From: Syntrophomonadaceae bacterium
Lineage (GTDB): Bacteria > Bacillota_D > Dethiobacteria > DTU022
Assembly: GCA_003551865.1 (NCBI GenBank)
Contig: PUNU01000137.1
Coordinates: forward strand, 1-7,699
Length of the DNA stretch: 7,699 nt
Reading direction: 5' to 3'
The position numbers and the translations under genes are program-made. Below, one piece after another: positions 1-5,592 of this stretch (positions are counted from its first letter, which is position 1; each line of letters opens with the position of its first letter). Below the pieces are notes generated by a model that saw only the letters and a program-made list of their open reading frames with translations, had not been told where the DNA came from and made no database searches.

Positions 1-1
1 T

Positions 2-2257
2 ACTAATAGGATTGCTTCTGCCATTTTAGCTGTCACTATGGGGTTTTTCCTGATTTCTTTCAGTCCTATTTTGGTTGAAGGGATAAGAGAACCAATTCAT
101 TTGAAAGTCCCTCAATTTACCTTTGCATCTGTACCTTTTTTCCTGTTTTATTTTGGAATCATTTCTTGTGCGATTTATCGGCTTTACAACAAGTTAGTTC
201 TTTCGCGCGGCTTGCAAAGTATGCAATTAAAATATTTTATATGGGGTAATATCTTGTTTGTTTTTTCGGGAACAATGACCAACATTGTTCTCCCTTCGAT
301 AGGAATATGGCAAATAGGCCCTGTGGACTTACGCTCTCTTGGACCGGTTTTTGCCCTCATTCTTGTTGGCACAACTGGTTACGCTATAGTTAAATATAGG
401 TTTATGGATATCCGTGTTGCTTTTCGTAAGCATATTGCCATAGCACTGACAACTATTATACTTATAAGTATTTTTATTATCCTTTTTAACCTATTAATTT
501 TCTTGGAATTGGTGCATTTAGATGCAAGCATAGAAATAGTTATAATATTGGTTTCCGGAGCGATGATTTTTTTATTGCCTCCTGTGAAAAACAGAGTTCA
601 ATTGTTTTTGGATCGCTACCTTTTCAAGAAAACTACTGATTATCATACATCTTTATTAAACAAGTCCAGGGACTTGGCTGCTTTGCTGGATTTTGAAAAA
701 CTCCTTGATACTCTTACCCAAAATATTGTGAAAGACATGGATCTTGAAAGGGGCTTTTTTTGTTGGAAGGCCAAAAACAAGATTCACTTTTCTAAGATGA
801 TTAATAGTATGCCTTTTGAAGGTGCCCCAGAAATTAAGCCGGCTCTTCCCAGGAAAATACTTATTTCGTACGTTGAGGAAGATAAAAATATCTTCTTGCA
901 AACTGATCTAAAAAGGATGAAATCAAAAAATCTCCGTGAATCTTTGAACCAGGAAATGGATAAAGCGGGGATAGAAGCGGTGGTGCCCCTGATAACAGAT
1001 CATAAAGTGGAAGGGATATTGTTCTTAGGAGCGAAAAGTTCAGGGGAACCTTATTTTAAAGAAGATGTTCAATTACTGTCTATTCTTTCTTCTCAAATAG
1101 CAGTAGCCTTGAAAAATGCTCGTCTTTACCAGGATTTGCTAGCCGTAAAACATTACCTGGAAAAAGTTTTGGCCAATATGGGTAACGGACTAATTGCCGT
1201 CAACGAGAAAGAAGTGATCACCATTTTTAACAGTGAAGCGGAGGAGATTACCGGGATTAAGACAAAAGATGCCCTGGGGAGCAAAGCGTCCCCTGTGCTC
1301 GGGGATACTTTGTATGAGCTTTTTCAGAAAACCATCAAACAGGGGTGGGGAAGCAGTGAAACGGAAATTAAACTGCCGGTGGGAAAAAAGAGACGATACC
1401 TGTCATGCAACACTTCGGTAGTTGAAATTGCCGACAGCGAATCCAGGGAAGTGATTATGGTTTTAAGCGATGTCACCCAAATCAAAAAACTGGAAAGAGA
1501 AAAAAGCCAGGCCCAGAAGCTTGCTTACCTGGGTGAAATTGCTGCGGGCATAGCCCATGAGATCAAAAACCCCCTTGTCTCGATTAAAACTTTTGCCGAA
1601 ATGCTGCCGGAAAAATACAATGATCACGACTTTCGCAATAATTATTCCCAGGTCGTAAGTCATGAGATTGAACGCATTAACAGCCTGGTTATGGAACTTT
1701 TGAATTTTGTTAAAGAAACAGACCTCGACCTTGAGCCGGTTAGCCTCCCCGCCGTGCTTGACGAGGTTGTTTTGCTTCTTTCTCCGCAGACTGAAAGCCA
1801 AAAAATTACCGTTCAGAAAGAGTACAGTTATGATCTTATTTCTATTGAAGCGGATCGCAGTTTAATCAAGCAGGCTCTACTAAATATTTGTGTCAATGCC
1901 GTTCACGCCATGCCTGAAGGAGGCATGCTGAAAATCGGCGCTCACCCGGTAGCCGTTTCTGCTGCTGCCGGAAAAAAACGCGGTGGGGAAAACGGTCCGC
2001 AGCCTTTACCCGGTGATGAGGAAATTGCTCAGGTTATTATCTATATTGAAGATACGGGCGTGGGAATACCTGCAACGATAAGAGATAAAATATTCGACCC
2101 ATTTTTTACCCGTAAATCGGAAGGCATCGGTATCGGATTAAGTATAAGTCATAAAATCGTAACCTCTCACGGCGGCCAGATTAAGTTTACCAGCACTGAA
2201 GGCCGGGGAACCAGGTTTAAAATCACTCTGCCATGCAAAAGCGGATATGTCCTCTGA
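2..2257 (+). CDS. Membrane sensor histidine kinase (multi-TM, GAF, PAS, HisKA, HATPase), 5'-truncated by window
   Basis: Autophosphorylating sensor kinase, likely signalling to the HD-GYP regulator two genes downstream. The frame is open from base 2, so the ATG at 38 is probably internal and the true start lies outside. Numbering from that ATG: about six hydrophobic helices lie within residues 1-182, followed by YAIVKYRFMDIRV-type sequence typical of the 7TM region of bacterial kinases. A GAF-like domain covers about 215-362, a PAS about 372-480, and a HisKA about 490-560 with H507 in HEIKNPL. The HATPase domain is complete by eye: N-box around N616/N620, G1 box DTGVGIP (672-678), F box FDPFF, and G2 box GIGIGL (696-701). 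ExxN directly after the histidine is the usual HisKA phosphatase motif, so it may act in both directions. A hydrophilic stretch at 635-664, rich in G, K, R and P, lengthens the loop before G1. No HAMP domain is seen. The ligand is unknown. Confidence 0.9.
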   Translation, partial: TNRIASAILAVTMGFFLISFSPILVEGIREPIHLKVPQFTFASVPFFLFYFGIISCAIYRLYNKLVLSRGLQSMQLKYFIWGNILFVFSGTMTNIVLPSIGIWQIGPVDLRSLGPVFALILVGTTGYAIVKYRFMDIRVAFRKHIAIALTTIILISIFIILFNLLIFLELVHLDASIEIVIILVSGAMIFLLPPVKNRVQLFLDRYLFKKTTDYHTSLLNKSRDLAALLDFEKLLDTLTQNIVKDMDLERGFFCWKAKNKIHFSKMINSMPFEGAPEIKPALPRKILISYVEEDKNIFLQTDLKRMKSKNLRESLNQEMDKAGIEAVVPLITDHKVEGILFLGAKSSGEPYFKEDVQLLSILSSQIAVALKNARLYQDLLAVKHYLEKVLANMGNGLIAVNEKEVITIFNSEAEEITGIKTKDALGSKASPVLGDTLYELFQKTIKQGWGSSETEIKLPVGKKRRYLSCNTSVVEIADSESREVIMVLSDVTQIKKLEREKSQAQKLAYLGEIAAGIAHEIKNPLVSIKTFAEMLPEKYNDHDFRNNYSQVVSHEIERINSLVMELLNFVKETDLDLEPVSLPAVLDEVVLLLSPQTESQKITVQKEYSYDLISIEADRSLIKQALLNICVNAVHAMPEGGMLKIGAHPVAVSAAAGKKRGGENGPQPLPGDEEIAQVIIYIEDTGVGIPATIRDKIFDPFFTRKSEGIGIGLSISHKIVTSHGGQIKFTSTEGRGTRFKITLPCKSGYVL

Positions 2258-2293
2258 GGCATTAAAGAGCCGCAGTTACAACAAGTCAAAAAG

Positions 2294-2300
2294 AAAGAGG
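2294..2300 (+). promoter_or_regulatory. Ribosome binding site for the second kinase
   Basis: AAAGAGG lies 8 nt before TTG 2309 and supports that non-ATG start. The 51-nt gap after the first kinase's stop shows no convincing promoter or terminator, which favours co-transcription. Confidence 0.6.
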
Positions 2301-2308
2301 TAAGTACT

Positions 2309-4324
2309 TTGAAGGCTGTTTTACTGGTAACTGAGGAGAAGGAAAACCGGGAAGAAGTTAAATATTTTTTCCCCGGAGAATATTTTTTGATTGAGAGCAA
2401 AGGTGATGCTCACAGTTGGAAATTGTTAAAGAATCTCGACCGGTGCGTTGTTCTGGCGGATATCGATTGGCGGCATGCTCCTGAATGGCTGCAGGAAGCG
2501 CAAAAAGTCAAGCCCGATTTGGTTTATGTCGGGCTGGGGCGGGACAAAGAAAAAGCCGCTCGATTGTCCGGCTGCCTCTACGATTTTATTCAAGTTCCGT
2601 TTGAGCCCTGGATGTTAAAGAAAACCCTTGACCGCTCCTGGGAAAAGGCCGGGAGACTGACTGAGAGAGAAGACTCAAATGATGATAAGATGTTGGCCGA
2701 ACGGCAGCTGCAGCTCGCTCAAGGTTATCCGTCCCGACCCTGGGCTCGTGTGTTAAGCGATTTTTCTCGGGCCCTAAGCAATCAGTTCAACAAGGATAAA
2801 TTTCTGGATCTTTTTTTAGACGCAGTCAACGAGCTGGTCCCGGTGGCAAAACTCTCGGTCCTCTTGAAAGCACCGCACAGCGGCGATTATTTCATAGCGG
2901 TGCAGAGAGGTCTAGATCCTGACATCCATGAAAAATTTCGATTCAAACCGAGGGAAGGGATTATATCCTGGCTTTCGGAAGAAGGAAGGATTCTGCATTT
3001 TTCTGAGGCGGCGGGACAAAAGGGCTGGGGTTATTCACCTGAACTGATCCAGGAGCTTAAAATGCTGAATGCACAGGTGTGCATCCCCCTTCTGGCATAC
3101 GGACAGCTTGCCGGTGTTCTATGCCTGGGATCAAAAGTAGCTGGTGCCCCTTTCTACGAAAAAGAGCTGGAGTTACTCTATACCATCTGCGGGAATATAG
3201 CAATTGCTTTAAATGACATCGATCTGCATGAGCGGCTATATAACCAAAAAATATATACAGAAAGCATCCTCCAGCTCATGAACAGCGGCGTGGTGGCCAT
3301 CAACAACGAAGATAAAATTACTACGTTTAACCAGCGAGCCGGGGAAATCCTCTCCAGCGAACCGGATAAAATGCTCGGCAGCGACTTAAGGAACCTGCCC
3401 AGTCCCCTGGGAGATTTGCTTTACGAGACTCTTATCACCAGCCGCCCTTATCATAAAGAGGAAGTTAAACTGCCCCGTGACGGTATCCCCCTCGAACTGA
3501 GCACTTACCGGATGGTCAATAGCGAAGGAGAAGTTTTGGGCAGCGTGATGATTTTTGACGATATTACTTCCCGAAAACAGGCGGAACTGGAAAAGCGCCA
3601 GGTGGAGCAAATGGAAGTGCTTAATCGCTTTGTCAGCCAGCTGACCCATGAAATTAAAAATCCCATGGTGGCAATCCAGACTTTTTCGCAGATGCTGCCG
3701 GAAAAATATGACGACAGCAGTTTTAGAGACTTCTTTTCGCAAACGGTCAAACAGGAGCTCAAGCGGTTAAATGAACTGATAGATCAGCTGATAGCTTTTT
3801 CATCGGCGGTGTTGTACAAACACGAAGCTGTTGATACACGCGAATTGGTCGAAACGGCGGTGGCTCTTTTACACGAGCAGGGGATCAGTCGAGGTGTGCC
3901 TCTCAAAACCGAATACTGCGATCAAAACCCGAAAGTAATGGTCGATAAATTAAACATGAGCAGGGCTTTTTCCTATCTCCTGAAATATTTGTTTGAAACG
4001 ATGGAAAAAGGAGGGACGATTACTGTAAAAACTTTAACTCCCCGGGATCAATCCCATAATGAGGTGGTAACTATAGCTTTTATGAACTCAGGCAGCAAGA
4101 TCAACCCGGAAGATGTTGAGGGGCTATTTAATCCTTTGGAAATAAGGCCGGACAATACCATTTCTTTGGAACTGCCGGTCAGTAAAAAAATCATTGAAGA
4201 TCACGGGGGGAAATTGCGGATCAAAAAACCAAACGGCAAATTTTTGGAGTTTGAGGTGCAATTACCGGTTTTTACCAACCAATACACAAACAAGGGAGAA
4301 AAAGAAAATGAACAGCAAGGCTAG
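2309..4324 (+). CDS. Soluble GAF-PAS histidine kinase paralogue with degenerate ATPase domain (probable pseudokinase)
   Basis: Cytoplasmic protein of 671 residues with a TTG start, chosen for its Shine-Dalgarno and because a receiver-like fold begins at once. Residues 1-115 resemble a receiver, but the acidic pair is E9/E10 and the conserved Lys is Val in FIQVPFEP, so phosphorylation is doubtful. A GAF-like domain spans about 146-302, a PAS about 315-420, and a HisKA about 435-500 with H447 in HEIKNPM, keeping the ExxN phosphatase motif. The C-terminal ATPase region (about 545-655) is recognisable only by spacing and by a final DHGGKLRI strand. The N-box Asn is Lys (LLKYLFETM), the G1 box is MNSGSKIN rather than DxGxGI, and no G2 glycine run is visible. 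ATP binding is therefore unlikely. The HisKA closely matches that of the upstream kinase (MLPEKY followed by D-FR), indicating duplication. Probable roles are heterodimer partner, phosphotransfer module or phosphatase for the downstream regulator. The role is inferred; the domain order is well supported. Confidence 0.88.
   Translation: MKAVLLVTEEKENREEVKYFFPGEYFLIESKGDAHSWKLLKNLDRCVVLADIDWRHAPEWLQEAQKVKPDLVYVGLGRDKEKAARLSGCLYDFIQVPFEPWMLKKTLDRSWEKAGRLTEREDSNDDKMLAERQLQLAQGYPSRPWARVLSDFSRALSNQFNKDKFLDLFLDAVNELVPVAKLSVLLKAPHSGDYFIAVQRGLDPDIHEKFRFKPREGIISWLSEEGRILHFSEAAGQKGWGYSPELIQELKMLNAQVCIPLLAYGQLAGVLCLGSKVAGAPFYEKELELLYTICGNIAIALNDIDLHERLYNQKIYTESILQLMNSGVVAINNEDKITTFNQRAGEILSSEPDKMLGSDLRNLPSPLGDLLYETLITSRPYHKEEVKLPRDGIPLELSTYRMVNSEGEVLGSVMIFDDITSRKQAELEKRQVEQMEVLNRFVSQLTHEIKNPMVAIQTFSQMLPEKYDDSSFRDFFSQTVKQELKRLNELIDQLIAFSSAVLYKHEAVDTRELVETAVALLHEQGISRGVPLKTEYCDQNPKVMVDKLNMSRAFSYLLKYLFETMEKGGTITVKTLTPRDQSHNEVVTIAFMNSGSKINPEDVEGLFNPLEIRPDNTISLELPVSKKIIEDHGGKLRIKKPNGKFLEFEVQLPVFTNQYTNKGEKENEQQG
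4292..4298 (+). promoter_or_regulatory. Ribosome binding site for the HD-GYP regulator
   Basis: AAGGGAG lies 9 nt before ATG 4308, inside the last codons of the preceding kinase. It fixes the start at 4308 rather than at an upstream in-frame ATG (4194), which would add 38 residues outside the receiver fold. The 17-nt overlap suggests translational coupling. Confidence 0.75.
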
Positions 4325-5357
4325 AATCCTGGTTGTAGATGACGAGCTTGGGCCCAGGGAATCTTTGCGCATGATTCTCAAGGATGACTACGAGGTAATA
4401 ACTGCAGCTAACGGCACCCAGGCTCTCGACTGTCTTAAAGATGATGAGTTCGATTTGATCGTTCTCGATATCCGGATGCCGGATATCGATGGTATAAATC
4501 TTTTAGGCAGAGTTAAACGGGAGGTGCCGGCGACTGAAGTAGTTATGATTACCGCCTATGCGTCGATTGACACGGCCACCCAGGCCCTGCGGCTGGGAGC
4601 TCTTGATTATTTGATCAAGCCTTTTGATCAGGCAGCGGTACGGGATGTCGTAAAAAAAGGCATTTCTCGGCGAAAAGAATCCCGCTCGATCAGGAAAAAA
4701 CTGAGCGAGCTGCAGCTGGCCAATAAGTCTTTGGAAGATCAAATCGAAAAAACCTATCATAACATCCAAAAGCATTATGAAGAAACAGTCAACTCGCTGG
4801 TAAACGCAATTGACGCCAAGGATGCTTATACAAAGGGTCACCAGGAACGTGTGACCAAGCTGGTGGAGATGATAGGAAAAGCGCTTGACCTGGATGAAGA
4901 GCAGTTGGTCAAGTTGAAGAAAGCGGCAACCTTACATGATATTGGAAAGATAGGCGTGACGGAAAATATCCTGCGAAAAAGCGGTTCTTTGAGCAAAGAA
5001 GAATATGAAATGGTTAAAAAGCATTCTGTTATCGGGGCGGAAATATTAACCCCGGTAGAATTTCTGAAAGATGTTATTCCCCTGGTCCTGCATCACCATG
5101 AGCGCTATGACGGGGCCGGTTACCCCGAAGGGCTAAAGGGTGAGAGGATTCCCCTGGGAGCGCGGATTATTGCCGTCGCCGATTCTGTGGATGCCATGTT
5201 GTGGGAGCGTCCCTATGCCCCGCTTAAGACTGTTCCGGAAACCTATGAAGAGCTAAAACGAGTCTCCGGAACCCAGCTGGACCCCGGGGTGGTTGCGGTT
5301 GTTTTGGAAAAGGACATGGTTTCCAAGTATAAGGAAAAACTGAACAGTAAGGCTTAA
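4308..5357 (+). CDS. Response regulator with HD-GYP domain (putative cyclic di-GMP phosphodiesterase)
   Basis: Protein of 349 residues whose output is expected to hydrolyse cyclic di-GMP in the cytoplasm. The receiver (about 4-120) has every key residue: acidic pair D11/D12, phospho-acceptor D54 in VLDIRMPDIDG, T82, and K104 in LIKPF. A charged, probably coiled-coil linker (about 120-160) leads to the HD-GYP domain. This shows H178, the H210/D211 pair with K214 (HDIGKIG), H239, the HHHERYDGAGYP block (262-273) and VADSVDAM (290-297), so the metal site looks complete. After DAM the usual T-S is L-W (L298, W299), a small departure in a conserved loop. The gene overlaps the preceding kinase by 17 nt, so it is probably translated from the same message and controlled by the kinase pair. 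The pathway controlled (motility, biofilm or other) cannot be read from this window. The enzymatic call rests on motif conservation. Confidence 0.93.
   Translation: MNSKARILVVDDELGPRESLRMILKDDYEVITAANGTQALDCLKDDEFDLIVLDIRMPDIDGINLLGRVKREVPATEVVMITAYASIDTATQALRLGALDYLIKPFDQAAVRDVVKKGISRRKESRSIRKKLSELQLANKSLEDQIEKTYHNIQKHYEETVNSLVNAIDAKDAYTKGHQERVTKLVEMIGKALDLDEEQLVKLKKAATLHDIGKIGVTENILRKSGSLSKEEYEMVKKHSVIGAEILTPVEFLKDVIPLVLHHHERYDGAGYPEGLKGERIPLGARIIAVADSVDAMLWERPYAPLKTVPETYEELKRVSGTQLDPGVVAVVLEKDMVSKYKEKLNSKA
4465..4489 (+). repeat. Perfect 11-bp inverted repeat inside the receiver coding sequence
   Basis: TCGATATCCGG, a 3-nt ATG spacer, then CCGGATATCGA. It covers the codons for the D54 phospho-acceptor motif (D-I-R-M-P-D-I-D). 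The near-palindromic codon pattern of this motif can create it by chance, so a regulatory role is unproven. Confidence 0.85.
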
Positions 5358-5381
5358 AAGGGTTTTCAACACCATAAAATA

Positions 5382-5431
5382 TGTAGCGGGGTGTAGCAGG
5401 GGGACGGAGTATCTGCTACATTAATTTGTTT
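5382..5431 (+). terminator. Hairpin after the regulator operon, possible terminator or REP-like remnant
   Basis: TGTAGCAG (5392-5399) pairs perfectly with CTGCTACA (5413-5420) around a 13-nt G-rich loop, followed by TTAATTTGTTT. An imperfect tandem copy, TGTAGCGGGG (5382-5391), precedes it and could pair with the same right arm. The site is 24 nt past the operon's stop codon, as expected for a terminator, but the T tract is interrupted. The G-rich loop (GGGGGACGG) also resembles REP-type elements, so its nature is uncertain. Confidence 0.4.
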
Positions 5432-5557
5432 AAAATGCCAAAATATTAAAACTTGTCTTATTACTTATTCTAGATCAAAAGACATCATTTACCAAAGGGA
5501 TAAATCATTTGAGCTTTATTTTCTGGGTCGCATGTTTGGCTGGAGCCGAACAGAAAC

Positions 5558-5592
5558 AAAAAAGCCAATATCCTCTATTCTAGGCTTTTTTT
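5558..5592. terminator. Weak bidirectional terminator-like palindrome between convergent genes
   Basis: AAAAAAGCC (5558-5566) pairs with GGCTTTTTT (5583-5591) across a 16-nt loop, giving a U tract in both directions. Only three G-C pairs support the stem. It overlaps the TAG stop of the minus-strand gene and could serve both converging transcripts. For the minus-strand gene, the hairpin would begin before its stop codon is cleared. Confidence 0.4.

Noticed and set aside
4194..4307. Longer version of the response regulator starting at an upstream ATG.
   Set aside because: The extra residues lie inside the preceding kinase and have no receiver character, while ATG 4308 has a good Shine-Dalgarno and starts the receiver at its usual place.
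5453..5471. TTGTCT and TATTCT as a promoter in the convergent intergenic region.
   Set aside because: The spacing is only about 7 nt and no + strand gene follows within the region.
5509..5583. Possible 24-codon TTG-started peptide on the + strand with an AAAGGG upstream (5494-5499).
   Set aside because: It is very short, has a non-ATG start, runs into the terminator-like palindrome and has no recognisable motif; chance is the better explanation.
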